The notes beneath the pieces are model-generated. The model was not told the DNA's origin. It searched no databases and saw only the letters and a list, made by a program, of their open reading frames with translations. A stretch of DNA of 64,000 nt from Epiperipatus broadwayi (lineage: Eukaryota; Onychophora; Udeonychophora; Euonychophora; Peripatidae), in assembly GCA_028023455.1 (NCBI GenBank), contig JAQFVV010000208.1, positions 498,001 to 562,000 of the forward strand. The letters are read 5' to 3'. The translations under genes and the position numbers were made by a program. The stretch's first letter is position 1. Each line of letters begins with the position of its first letter. Below are positions 12,345-24,500 of this stretch, piece by piece.

Positions 12345-12775
12345 TTTATTTTGTCTTTTTTTTTTTTTTTTTGTAGTTTTTGCTTTAATTTCTTTATAAA
12401 AACAAGAAGAGAGGGACGTTTATTAGCAATTTTATGAAAAACACAGCATCCTTTTTAATCAAGAGTTTTCATTTTTGGAGCGAAAATTTAACATTTTTAC
12501 TGCAGATCTCCATCTGGTTGGTAATGCACTTAATGTATTTTATACAAATTACTCATAAATTTTATAATGTATTCAATACGTCAAAATCATTTATTGTTCG
12601 TTTGGTGTATGTGTTTAATTAATATGCCTTTTTTTTGTACTTTTTTCTGTAATTTTTTTATAAAAAAAATATAAAGATGTTTGCTTTACTTTCTTCATAA
12701 AAAAACTGTTTAAAAGTTTAAATCATTTATTTTTTGTTTGGTGTATGTGTAATATTCTTATATATATTGTGCCCT
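12345..12775 (+). repeat. T-rich repeat block, related to 17041-18115
   Basis: Blocks such as TTTTGGAGCGAAAA, GCAGATCTCCATCT and GTTTAAAAGT...AATCATTTA occur here and again several times in 17041-18115 in the same orientation. The two sites bracket about 4.3 kb of unrelated AT-rich DNA. Confidence 0.75.
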
Positions 12776-15700
12776 TTTGTATGGGTCACCAGTTAATTTT
12801 TGTGCTAATCTATTAAAAATTTTGAATTTAAGCTATATTTGAATATGTGATGTTAATTTTGCTTATGGTAATATTTCAAAAGATTTAATGAAAGCAATCT
12901 ATGAGTATTTGATATGTAAAATTGTGCTGATATTGAGAGAGACATTTTAAATGATGATGATTATAATATATAATTGGGAAAAATGGCCATAATCAATACT
13001 GCATTAATATATTTAATAAATAGGTATTTAAAGCTAAAAGTATTTAAAAGACAAGTTAAAATTAAATACATATATTTATTGTTGATAAAATAATGATATA
13101 AAAGAATATAAATATTTTTAATTATTATAAATACTTAAATAGAGGATTAATATTTGATTTTAATAATATTGGATAATTATTTTAAAATCTATTATAATAT
13201 CTTATTTATTTAAAAAATATTTATTTTAAAAAATGCAATTGTTAGTTTATTTTTAGACGATAATAAGCGTTTCTGGTGTTATAAAAAAACAGATGTTAAT
13301 TAGATATACACACACATGCTTAGAAGTTATTTAGTAAAGTTACAAAACTATTTTAAAATCATGTTATAAAATTTATAAATAATACGTGAGTTATCACGAG
13401 ATAAAATAAAGATAAATCAATGTAGAATATTAAATCTGATTTTAAAATATTGTTTTAAAAATATGAGTATAAAAAATACTTAGTTTATTTAAAAATAATC
13501 TTATAAAAGTTAAAATTAAAATCAAGTGAAATAATATATTTTTTTAAAGTGTTTAATAGATTTAAATAAACGATAAAGATTATTTTAAAAATTTAATAAT
13601 GTAATAAATAATAAATATTAAATAAGTCATTATTTATTTTTTAATTTTGTGTTGTTGGTAAATATGTAAATAAGCAGCAAAGTTGATTGTTTAATCTACC
13701 AATCAAATGGGAAGTTTCTTCCGGTATAAAAGCTCAGTTCAATTGTTAGGAGAGGACTTCGTGATTGAATTTTCAAGTTAATTGTGCTATTAGAAAAATA
13801 GCTAAGTAAATTTATAGACGCTCTAAAATCATTTTTAAAAAATTACAAGAGTGTCGTTATAAATAATCTATAAAAGTTTTAAATAATAGACATGCAGTGT
13901 TAATTTAAATTTTCCTATCAATCGTCTCTAAATTGAAGCTCAATTTGCAAGCAAATGGTCATGGGAACATCATATATAGTGAAAATATATCGGAAACTTT
14001 ACCTTAGAAATATGACAAACGCTGGATTAGTTCGGAAAATTACGAGATGGAGAAAAGTAGTATTTTGGACAGTATATAATTTTAAAAGCTAATTACTATT
14101 GCCTATTAGAAAATAGATATTTTAAAGAATAAAATACTTCTTTATGAATAAAGTATTTTTGCAAGCTATAAATTTAAATATATATATCTTAAGTAAAGAT
14201 ATTAAAAATGAAAGTAGTTTTATAAATACTTGCCTTGTTAAGTCTTTATGTTTAAAAGACTGAATGTTGATAATTTTAAAGGCAAGTCAATTGAAATATA
14301 ATTAGCTAAAAATCTTAATATAATAAAATTATTATATTGAAATAATTTAAACGCGGGTCGTTTATAGATAAAGAAGATTATTCTTACCTGGATGTTTTTT
14401 GTTAAGAAATGCGCAAGAAATATGTGGACATCCAAGTTAATTTAAAAATAATTAAATATAAATTTTTATAAACTATAGACTAAATTAAAATAATAACTTT
14501 TGAATAATATTTTTAAAAGAACTAAACCAGGATCCTATAAACTATTTTAATTTTATTTTATTTTCTTGTGGGAACTTATTTTTAAAAAGAACATTTTCGT
14601 TTTCATAAACTTTTAAAAAAAACACGTGATGGACCGGAGACAGGAAATGGTGTGCTAGTGAATATGTGCCTAGGATTAAAAAAACTTTATGGTGGAAAAG
14701 AAAACATCGCTGGAGTCACGTAATATGAACTCTGTTTTATTTATCTAATATAAAAGTTAAATATTATTAATTTATTAAAATAAGATAGGTACATATCTTT
14801 AAATAATAACTAAAAAATAATATAATAATTAATTGCATAAGTTTATTTTATAATTAATATAAAACGTAATATGTTAAAGAATGATCGTGAGTGTAAATGT
14901 AAATTATTTTATGAAGCTGTAATTCCGAAGAATATTGGAAGATGGACTGTACATTAAATCATTATTGATGGTAAAAATTGTATAATAATAATAATTTTAA
15001 TGTATTTAATATGTTTTCTTTAGATCAACCAAATGATATGTTATTGTTGAATGGATGTATGAATATTTTAAAAAATACACACACATTATATTGGCAGTGA
15101 CAGTTTTATTTAAATATGCATAATTTGAATTTATGATATAAATATGATACAACATTACATAAGAAGCTTAGAAATAATTATATGATTCTTTCGTAAATAA
15201 ATTTTGATTTTTTTTTTATTTTTATTATTATTATGTTGGAGTATTAGAATTATATTTATTATTCATATAAGTAATTATTTTATTTCAAGTTAGGAAGAGA
15301 TCTCAAAGTTTATATTTTATTTTATTTTATTGGATAAATTAGGTTAAGTTTTATGTAGAAGTTTATGTTTGAGTTAAAGGTTTACTGAATATAGATGACG
15401 TAGTATATATAGTTTTGGATAATTAGTATTTATTTAAAGTTGATGATTGTTTTTCCGGAAAGTTTAAATAAGTTTTAAAGGATGTTTTATAGATAGAAAT
15501 TTATTAAGAAGGAGTAGTATAACACATGGATTAAAGTAATAATTTACATAAAAAAGAATCATAGAATTTATCTAATGTAATACTTTATGAATTTGAAATT
15601 AATGAATAATTTAAATATTATTGTTTAATAGTACATATATGTAATGCATATTTGATAAAGCCTGTAGCATGAATTGCATTAAGTGAAATATAAAGTTATA

Positions 15701-17040
15701 ATTAATTATTTGTTATTACATTACACAGATACATTAATTTCTATATTATAATATTAAAGTAGTACTAATAATAAAGTGAACACATACTATTACATTATGG
15801 AATGAATAACATTAATACTTAATGATGTAGCAATTTAATTAGTAAAGTTTAATTGTTTACATATGCTACATAAATATTGTTTACATAAATTTTTCTGTGT
15901 AATAATTGAAGTTCACTGATATTTATTTAAAGTCTAAGTTTTGAAAACATACTTCAATGTTATTAGTACAGCATTTTAAAGAATGTATAATTACTTATTG
16001 GGAGTATGAGCTAATAACAGTGTAAACATCTTGTATTATTATTTTCTTATTTTTATTTTCTTTTGTTTTCCTAATTTGAACTGTAAATATTGTAAATAAA
16101 TTCTTAATCAAAGTTAATGTAAATAAATTTGTTTAATTTGTTTTAAAAGTGTGTCGAGTTCATTATTTTGCACCACAGCATTTGACAACAGATAATTTGA
16201 ACAAACATAATATTTGCACAATATGAATTTATTATTATTATTTAGAAATAAACACAATATTTTCCTGATTATCATTTATGAGAATTGATTGACATTATTA
16301 CATCATATTACAATGGTCATAGAGTAATTATAATGCATAGTATAAGAATACAATATTATTTATTGCCACAGACTATTAAATTATAAGATTTTGATTTATA
16401 CTAGAATTAAGATACTATATGAAAATAAAAGATATACATATGATTATTTATTTAATGATTGATGATATATCAGAAATAGATAAGATTAAGTTATACTCTA
16501 AGATTAGTATTATAATTATTAAAATAAGTTAGGTGTATTTAGGTTTGATATAAAATCCCATATCATACTTATTTACATGAGTTATCATTACTTTAAGATA
16601 ATTAGAAGAACCTGAGATTATTTAATTATATTTTTAAAAATTAAAAGTTAAGATTTATTTATTTATTATTATTATTAAAGATAATTTATTTTATTTAAAA
16701 GCCATAAGAATGCTGTAGAGGTAGTAGTAAGTTAATAAGGAGGTGACAGTATTCTTATGCCATTGAGACAATGTCTTAGAAGATATTGACTCAATGTAAA
16801 TCTACTTATTACTTTGTAACTTTACTTCACAATCTCATGATTTAAATTAAATACTTATTTAATTAGTACATACTATCGAATTATATTGATTTTAATAATT
16901 AATAATAAATTTAAGTAGAATATGATAGTATAAAAGTAAATTAAAGGTAGATATGCAAATTTTAATTAAGCATTATAATTTAATTGAGCTAGTCGTATTT
17001 CAAATTATATTATACATTAAGAAGTAAGGGTACAATATAA
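12776..17040. other. Extremely AT-rich desert
   Basis: About 4.3 kb of very low GC with no open frame above chance and no recognisable element. A promoter-like cluster lies at 13698-13760. AATAAA-type signals lie near 16093 and 16121. A weak reading is an LTR or non-coding transcription unit from about 13650 (TGTTGTTGG) to 16190 (TTGACAACA), but no target duplication supports it. Confidence 0.4.
13698..13760 (+). promoter_or_regulatory. Promoter-like CCAAT plus TATA cluster
   Basis: ACCAATCA (13698-13705) is followed 20 bases later by TATAAAAG (13725-13732) in a locally less AT-rich patch. Spacing suits a polymerase II core promoter. No gene follows, so this may be an LTR promoter or chance in AT-rich DNA. 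Confidence 0.3.
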
Positions 17041-18115
17041 AAGACATTTAAAAGTCAAAAATCATTACTTTGGCGTATGTGTATTAATTAATATGCTTTT
17101 TTTTTTTTGTAGTTTATTGGCAGTTGTCTTTTTTTTTTTGTAGTTTTTTCTGTAATTTCTTTATAAAAAAAATAAAGATGTTTGTTTTACTTTCTTTATA
17201 AAAAATAAAAAAAACCGTTTAAAAGTCTAAATCATTTATTTTTCTTTGGTCTAGGTGTAATATTCTTTATATATATAAAAAAGAAGTTTAAAAGTCAAAA
17301 TCATTACATTGGTGTATGTGTCCTTTTTTGTAGTTTTTGCTTTAATTTCTTTATAAAAAAAGGGGGAGAGGACATTTATTAGCAGTTTTATGAAAAACCC
17401 ATCATCCTTTGCAATCAAGTGGTTTCATTTTTGGAGCGAAAACTTTTTACGGCAGATCTCCATCTTGTTGTACTACTTAATGTATTTTATACAAATTATT
17501 TACAAATTTTATAACGTATTCAATAAGGATGTTTAAAAGTCAAAATCATTTTTCTTTTTTGTAGCTTTTGCTGTACTTTATATTAAAAAAAAAAAAAACA
17601 TTTAAATGTCTAAATCATTTACTGTTCATTTGGTTTATATGTAATATTCTTTATATATATATAAAGATGTTTAAAAGTCAAAATCATTACTTTGGTGTGT
17701 GTACTAATTAATGTATTTTTTTTAGTTTTTGCTTTAATTTCTTTATTAAAAAAATAAAAAACGACGCTTATTAGCAGTTTTATGAAAACCCTAATTAATA
17801 TATCTTTTTTTTTTCTGTAGTTTTTGCTGTAATTTCTTTATAAAAAAGGTAATAAAGATGTTTGCTTTACTTTCTTTATTAACAAAAAAACGTTTAAAAG
17901 TCTAAATCATTTAGTGTTCATTTGCTTTATGTGTAATATTCTTTATATATATAAAAAAGACGTTTAAAAGTCAAAATCATTACTTTAGTGTGTGTATTAA
18001 TTAATATATATATTTTTGTAATTTTTGCTTTACTTTATAAAAAAAAAAAAACATTTATTAGCAGTTTTATGAAAATTACTTGCAAATTTTATAATATATT
18101 CACTTATTTTTAGTC
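17041..18115 (+). repeat. Complex degenerate tandem array
   Basis: Three block types alternate: a GTTTAAAAGTC(A/T)AAATCATT block, a T-run plus GTAGTTTTTGC...TTCTTTATAAAAAA block, and a TTATTAGCAGTTTTATGAAAA block. Repeats share order and strand with 12345-12775. There is no coding capacity. Confidence 0.8.
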
Positions 18116-18118
18116 CTA

Positions 18119-18378
18119 CAACATGGAGCATGTATTAGACCTACTGTGGCTGTTGACATTCGTATCAACCTCCCAATGACTTGATCCATGTACACGTTTT
18201 GTTTTTTTGCCAAAGAAAGATCTGGGTACACATATTTTTTTTGCCAAAGTAAGATCCGTGTACATGTGTTTTTCAGATGAAGGAAAATCCATGTACATGT
18301 TATTTTAAAGTCATTGCAAGTGGTGGATTAATACGAATGTGAACAGGCACATAAAAATCTAATACATGCTCCATGTTG
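18119..18378. mobile_element. Terminal-inverted-repeat element (MITE-like)
   Basis: The ends CAACATGGAGCATG (18119) and CATGCTCCATGTTG (18378) belong to inverted arms of about 51 bases (18119-18169 and 18328-18378). The outer 21 bases are perfect. Inside, a GCCAAAG(A/T)AAGATC unit repeats with a 34-base period (18209, 18243). No transposase is encoded and no clear target duplication is visible. Confidence 0.65.
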
Positions 18379-19059
18379 CAGGTTTAGTACGCAAGATCCT
18401 AACTGACTTATTCACCTATGGTAACAAATCCTCTGTTAGAAAATGTGCTTCAATAAGTCTTTCTGCTACGTCAACCACTTTCTTTCTAATTATCTGTAGC
18501 CCTCTAGGACTGAAGAAGAAGAAGATTCATCTGGCAATCACTTTGTTCTTTCTGGAATACTTTATCAATTGACACAATTGTAAATAACTTAAGCTAAATA
18601 ACAAATTTACTTAGCTTAAATCTAATTGATCTTAATTTAATTATTTTTTTAAATTTGTTTCCAATTAAGACTTGAGTTTTTATTTAAAAGTACCCAATAA
18701 AAGCTATAAAAGGCAAAATAATTATAATACAGTTATGGGCAGATTTAGTGATCTATAAAGGGCTTACACGATGGTTGGTAAAAAGTATTAAATACATGGG
18801 TGAACAAAGAAATAAAGGTGCAAGAAAGATTTTAGCTTTAATCAATCTATAAATGACAATTTATTTAAAATTAAACAATTTACAATAATAAATCTGAAAG
18901 TAGTTAACATTTATATATAGCTTTTATAAGTACAAAGATGGCTTACAGCAACGGGAAGAGCGGAACATAATTGAGTGATTGGTAAACTATATGAAAATAA
19001 TTGATTAGTTGGGAAAATACAGCTAATCAGAATAAAATTGGGAAAATACAGCTAATCAG
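18379..19059. other. No gene; diverged repeat match
   Basis: Nothing coding is supported. The segment 18770-18870 is a diverged copy of 4850-4930. A 29-base near-perfect tandem (GGGAAAATACAGC...) lies at about 19010-19067, at the edge of the LINE-B relic. Confidence 0.4.
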
Positions 19060-20225
19060 AATAAAATTCAAGTAGGATTGAAGCAAGATTACGTTATGTC
19101 TCTTCTATTTTTTATTACATTTGAAAGCAATAACTGAAATTTATGTTAGTTGAGAAAATACAATTAGAATAAAATAAAAATATGATTAAAGCAAGATCTT
19201 TTATTTTTTTATTTCTTATATTTAAAAGCAATGGCAATGGCAAATAGTAAGATTATAAAGCTATTGAAATCCTTTTAATAAATAACAATCAAATGGTTTT
19301 ATGGCTCAGGAGTTCGTAAGACATATGAGTTTCTTGAAGTTTTGGAATTACAATCAATCAGAGAACTTTGCATTCCAGTCTGACACTTCACTATAAGCCT
19401 TTTAATGGATGAAAAGAGATATGTTTTATCTAATCTTCTCTTTACTGCTGCTACTATATTCTCAAGTGCAGAAAATAAAGACAATCTTGAAGTACTTTTG
19501 GAGACACATGTAAAGATGGATGAGAAAATAGAGATTGAATTTCAGTGAATAAAAGTCTAATGTGTAGAGTAACAAATGACAGAAAAATAGAACAAGTCTT
19601 TTTTGGAAAAAGTAATAAATATGAAAAGGGAGATAAATATAACTATTTAGTCCTTACATTGAGTAATTAAAAAATTTATTGATATGATCACAACATACTA
19701 ATGAATGATGAAGAAAAGAAGAAATTAGCATTATTCTCATATAGTAAATCTGTGGCAGATTTCTATATGGAAGTTAGTTGCCAGATTCAGTATAATAGAA
19801 TAATGCATTGTGGGATATAAAAGAACATTAGATATTCTAGACATGATTCAGAGAGAAGTAGAAAACATATCTTGGATGTAGATAAATAGGCAGCAAATGA
19901 AGTGATTCAAGTAGAGATAGAGGAGAAGATTAAATTTTTGCATAAAGGATGCAAAGAAAAAAAGCAGTATCTAGGTTGAAGTTTGTGGATAGTGCTAGAA
20001 TAGCTGAAATAGTTTTAAATTGGATTTTAAGGAAAAAGCAATTAATAAAGTGGAGAAAAATAATAGCATATTTTAAAAACTATACAATGATTTCATATGA
20101 AAAAAAATTGAATGCTATATAAAATTGTTAGGACAGACGAACAGATGACTAATAAAAGGCAGAAAGTTAAATAATTGGAGATAGATAAGAAAAATTAAGA
20201 GTTTTTATATTTAGAAATAAGCAGG
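19060..20225 (+). pseudogene. LINE-B relic (reverse transcriptase to C-terminus)
   Basis: Read in frame pieces, the order of a non-LTR reverse transcriptase is visible. A GLKQDYVMSLLF segment at about 19076 matches the usual G-x-(K/R)-Q-G-x-x-x-S-x-x-LF motif. An LLF...TIFSSAENKDNLEVLL segment at about 19430-19475 corresponds to the FADD catalytic region with the aspartates lost. Downstream are a YL-x-LTLS segment (about 19640) and a decayed version of the GRLQFMDNKRITKIVFNW region seen at 22.5 kb. Part of the first motif is duplicated at 19140-19230. Stops and frameshifts are frequent, so this is a dead copy. Confidence 0.6.
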
Positions 20226-21236
20226 TTATAAGAAGCAAACCGTTTTACCATAATAATAAGTAAAGTAGTTTACTTTTAAAAAAAGCTTGGACGGAATTGT
20301 GGATGGGAATATGATCCCACATAAGAATATATTTATAAATGGAATAACTTTGAAAACTTTATTTTGAAAACCAATATAATAAAGTTATGAAAATACATTA
20401 ACTATTTATAACTGGAGTAAAGATACTTAAAATCTAAAGAATGCAAATAATGAATTTATAGGGATATAATTATAGAGTGAGCGAGTAAACCAAAAGGTTT
20501 TTTTTTCGATTTTTATATGTGATTGGATAATAATAAGGGTACTATTAAAACTAAAATCGTTGGCAAAGACAATAGTATGGAAATGAATGCAACGTAAATA
20601 GATTTAAAATTTTAAAGATTGTAAGTAGTGAAAGAATAATAAAGATTAAAATATCATGGCTAACAGTTTTCCTTTCACTTTATTATTTCAGGAATGCCTA
20701 ACTTCAGTAGAGGGTGTAAATAATTGCATTGCATATAAGCAATGTTTCAAATATCTATAATATGCTTTCCTATATATTTTGTATGTGTGTATATATATAT
20801 ATTGAAACATAATACACATATATATACACACACTCGATGATAAATAGAAAACTATATATGATATAAAAATTTGTTATTATATAACCTACTTAGGTATTAT
20901 TTATTTGATTAAATAAATCTTGTATATGCTATGACAGATAATACTGTGTGTGTGTTAACATTTTCAAACTCAGGTTTCAAGCGTCCTCTGCCACTCCTTT
21001 TAGATAAAACTAAATCATAAATAATTACATCATCATCATCATAAAAAGATTAAATCATTAGGTAATAATGTCTGTTTAATTATAGTAATTTATTGAAAAG
21101 ATTTCTGAAAATTTTGTGAGGATTAAAAATAAAACTTTATAAAAGAGTGAATCTAAGATGCATTCATGTACATTTATAGATGTTACAATAATAAAAATGT
21201 CATTGTGTGATTGGAACATAACACAGAATACTTTAC
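20226..21236. other. AT-rich, no feature; presumed intron
   Basis: No gene is seen. A GTGTGTATATATA...TATATATACACACAC palindrome lies near 20785-20834. If the channel gene model is right, this is intron downstream of its large exon, starting with the donor at 21236. Confidence 0.4.
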
Positions 21237-21961
21237 CCTAATGTTGAACTTGGTTCTTCAACTTCAATGATGCCTCCTAGTGTACCAAATGCCCAATACA
21301 AAGATTTTAAATATTTTCTGTTAATTTCAGCAAACTGATCCACGGGTTCTGGATAAGCCCAACCGCCCATAAAGCCTTCAACTTTTGACGCAAAAAAGTA
21401 AATTGCTGCAAGAGCATTTATACAGAGCATAAAATTAAAAAGCAGGATGATAAATCGAGAGAAATTGGGGTAATTTGTTTGAGAAGCAATTATATCTTTA
21501 TGTTCATAGCATTTAATACCTTTAATAAATCGCGTAAAACGAAATATTGGCTCAGTTTGAAAAGGCATCATAATATAATCTAGCGGGAAAATTGAAAACA
21601 AGTCAATCAGAAATGTCTGCGAATAAAAATAACGTTTCCTAATGATTTTTTTATCATAAATCATCAATCCCTGACTTAAAAAACTGGTACGACTTTCAAT
21701 CACAATATCTCCAATGTACAGTAAATCAGCAAATACATCTAACGTCAACCATAATGGATGGAAGACACTATCACTATCAAGAAATGCTTGGCGAAATGGA
21801 ATAGCAAAGATATTATAAAGAAATGCCCCTACTATCACTTTCATCCAAAATATGTGGAAAGGACCGTGTATCTTAATGACGAAACTGTCAGGCTCCACAG
21901 TGTAAACGGTACTTGGAGGGGCCAGCAAATCAGGCAATTTTTTTTGAGTTCTGGTAAAGTA
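21237..21961 (-). CDS. CNG-type cation channel, large exon (S1 to pore)
   Basis: This internal exon encodes about 241 codons of a cyclic-nucleotide-gated-type channel, a plasma-membrane cation channel opened by cGMP or cAMP. In order it shows S1 (WMKVIVGAFLYNIFAIPFR), S2 (LWLTLDVFADLLYIGDIVI), the conserved SFLSQGL linker, S3 (FLIDLFSIFPLDYI), a weakly charged S4 (FRFTRFIKGIK), TNYPNFSR, S5 (FIILLFNFMLCINALAAIYFF) and a pore helix (YLKSLYWAFGTLGG). The borders fit splicing: a T-rich tract with CTAG precedes 21961 and AGG/GTAAAG ends it at 21237. It starts in phase 0 and ends in phase 2. The C-linker and nucleotide-binding domain are not found here and must lie in other exons. At the filter, where family members have TIGE or TIGG, this one reads GIIE, so conduction may differ. 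The first ATG-like start inside is TTG, so this is not a first exon. Confidence 0.85.
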
Positions 21962-22059
21962 CTAGATAAAAAAAAATAATAATTCGTTTATTAAATTTAA
22001 TAATTTGATATAATAAAACATTTTTATTAATTAGATTATGCAATAATGGCAAACAAAAG
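21962..22059. other. Presumed splice acceptor and intron
   Basis: Read on the minus strand, a T-rich tract leads to CTAG at 21965-21962, immediately before the channel exon. Confidence 0.6.
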
Positions 22060-23162
22060 AAAAAAGATTATATAGCAAATTTATCTTCTATTTGAAAAAT
22101 AATATCACATGAGGGCGCTAAATATTGATGGTGAATACTGGGGAAAGAGAAGACAAAGATTTCTTATTGGGGGATATAAAGTTAAGTGTGGTAAATAGAT
22201 AGAGTTATTTGGGAATCATCTTGAGTAATAAGAAAAATTGATTGGATGAATGGGAGAAAAAAATGATAAATGAAGTAAAGAAAAGAAAGAGATTGATAAA
22301 GAAATTAACAGTGTTTTCATATAATAAATATGATGTAGCTAGAATTGTATGAAAAGGAGTGGCAGTAAAGGGGTATTAGATTACTTAGAAAAAGTACAAT
22401 GAGAAGTAGGAAGACATGCATTAGATGTAGAGGTGTGGACAACAAAGGAGGCAATTCAAGGAAAAATGGGATGATCAAGTTTTTGTATGAGGGATGCAAA
22501 AAGCAAATTGAAAATGTTCGGTAGATTGCAGTTTATGGATAATAAAAGAATAACCAAAATAGTATTTAATTGGGTTACAAGTAAAGAGCAGGCAACAAGA
22601 TGGGTGAGAAAGGTAATTCAGTATGCAGAAGATTTGGATAAAAAATTTGTCAGTATACTTGTACAAAAGGTGGGATGATTGTGTTAGGAGGATTGTTGAG
22701 TGTTATAGTGGTAAGGAGTGGGATAGAAGAATAGATACATTAATAAAGAATAGGGAGTTGGAGAGATGGAAAACTAGTATGGAGAGTAAAATGAGTTTAA
22801 ATATATATAGAAGTAAACAGAACATTGGGTGTGGATTAATTTATGATAATAGTAAGGAAAGTAGTTTATTGTTTAAGGCTCGAACAGGATCTTTAGCAAC
22901 AAGGGAATATACATGTAAATGGAAAAATATGGGTGATTTAATCTGCAAGTTGTGTAAGGAAAGCATCGAAAATATTAGGCATCTGTTACTTCAATGTAAA
23001 TGCTTGGAAGCAGAAAGGGTACAAATAATGAAGTTATGGAAGATTAAATATGAACAAAGTGATTATACAGAAAGTGAGTTATTGGATTTTATGCTAGGTT
23101 TGGGAAAAGATAAGGGGGATTTAGATCTGAAGGTCATGGAGTTGACAAAGATTATGTTGTGA
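22060..23162 (+). pseudogene. LINE-B 3' half: connection region and CCHC knuckle
   Basis: Reading across frames gives the C-terminal part of a non-LTR retrotransposon polyprotein. A YLGIILSN-like segment lies near 22200, then RDAKSKLKMFGRLQFMDNKRI at 22490-22560. From 22623 to 23162 a 179-codon open stretch contains a C-x2-C-x8-H-x4-C knuckle (CKLCKESIENIRHLLLQC). Such knuckles close many LINE proteins of the Jockey/I/L1 type and are absent from RTE, so this family differs from LINE-A. A frameshift near 22625-22675 separates the two longest frames and several stops lie upstream. The catalytic reverse-transcriptase core is missing here. Related pieces lie at 19060-20225 and 29846-29995. Confidence 0.7.
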
Positions 23163-23806
23163 AAATTGATTGGAGCAGATTATGGGAAAACTTAGGGTAG
23201 ACAATGGAAAGGGAAGGTAAAGTGGCTAACAGGTTTCTCTGGGCATAGCTGCTGAGAGATTCCTGACTCCATTTAAGAAGACATCACAGTGCATCACATT
23301 ACAGTAAATATTCATTCTTCCATAAGATGTCAAAAATGGATAGAAATCAGCCTTACCTACAAGTGTGTAAACATTCAGATGTTTGATACTTCTAGCTTAC
23401 CAATGAATAAAGATTGTGAAGTGCAGGGGTGGATCAGAGTTTCTGTATGGTGAATATTTGTGATGAGTGATGCAGTGATGTAAACAAAAAAACTTGCAAA
23501 TATCTCTGCTGTACAGTGATTGTTGATCTTTCCATAAGATGGTGAAAGTGGATAGAAATATCCCTACCTTGTATCAGTGTCATAATGAAAAAGTACTGAG
23601 CTTGACTGCAGGGATGTGAAAATTCAGATGTTTAATACCACTAGCTTATATTATGAATGTAGGTTGTACATGAAATGTGTGCATAGTAAAAATGGTGATA
23701 TGACATTTGTGTTGGTGGATAGATAGCAGCATTGTAGAGTTGAACTGAACTGAGAAATTCCTGACTCCGTTTAAGGAGAAGTCACAGTATATCACATCAC
23801 ATCACT
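23163..23806 (+). repeat. Probable LINE-B 3' region with internal repeats
   Basis: Following the LINE-B stop, two repeated motifs occur in pairs: GAGATTCCTGACTCC...CACAGTGCATCACAT (23253 and 23751), and TTCCATAAGATG...GGATAGAAAT (23319 and 23530). They suggest an untranslated tail with duplications or a separate repeat. No coding capacity is seen. Confidence 0.45.
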
Positions 23807-24059
23807 GAATGATCTGACTAAAGCTAATAAAATTGAAAATTTATTATACCTGACTATTAATCAACAAATATACATTTTAAAGAGAAAATATTACTATTTA
23901 AAGTGCATTGTTTTAATAAAAACATATTCACTTGTAATTATTATACTTACATGTATTTTTTTAAGTTTTGGTATTATATGTCTAAGTTATATATTTTGAA
24001 TATTAACTCATTAATAATAATTACAAGAAATCTCATTTTCCAGTGAAGACAATATGAGC

Positions 24060-24500
24060 AAATGACAACTGCTTCCTACTCCTACTTCAGTTTTTCCACT
24101 TAATGTAAGCTTGAGTAAATCAATAACTCTCAATTCACTGATGTCATATCAATATTTTGAAATGACTTTCTAGATTATGGCTTCCATCAGTGAGGGTTTT
24201 CTGATTTAGGAGTAATATATCTGGATTGCTATTGGTTTAATATACCTTTCTTTCACCAATCACATTTTATTTTTTGGGATGGGAGATTAGTAACTTGATA
24301 GTAAACAAAGCATAAAAATGATTACTGGAGCAAATTGCACTAGATCAAAAAAATGCAGTGGATTACTCCCAAATCCAAAACTCCTCACTGATAAAGACCA
24401 AAAGTTAGAAACTATTCTGGAGGTATAGATAGTACAGCACTGGATGAGAACTTTGTAAGCACTATTATCTAGCATCTATTTATCACTCAAGTTTACACTA
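24060..24500. mobile_element. Hammerhead-type repeat, decayed copy E
   Basis: The plus strand at 24370-24430 matches the hammerhead repeat family (CCTCACTGA...AGAAACTATTCTGG). A partial inverted match (CACTGATGGAAGCC...TCTAGAAAG on the minus strand) lies at about 24150-24205. So this copy, like those at 26.4 and 52.5 kb, has an inverted architecture. Outer borders are not clear. Confidence 0.55.
24377..24430 (+). ncRNA. Decayed hammerhead-like core (copy E)
   Basis: CTGATAA (24388-24394) stands for the conserved CUGANGA with G8 changed to A. GAAA lies at 24408-24411, followed by C-TA-TTC where other copies have C-NN-GU(C/U). Stem I is only partly paired. It is probably inactive. Confidence 0.45.

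Noticed and set aside
18416-18509. Possible terminal exon after the channel exon (minus strand; reads PRGLQIIRKK then VVDVAERLIEAHFLTEDLLP, correct phase, pyrimidine-rich acceptor)
   Set aside because: It does not resemble the region that follows the pore in CNG channels, would remove the C-linker and nucleotide-binding domain, and 30 codons can be open by chance.
24126-24140. Additional hammerhead core at CTGATG near 24138
   Set aside because: No GAAA or stem partners in order; only part of the eroded inverted copy.
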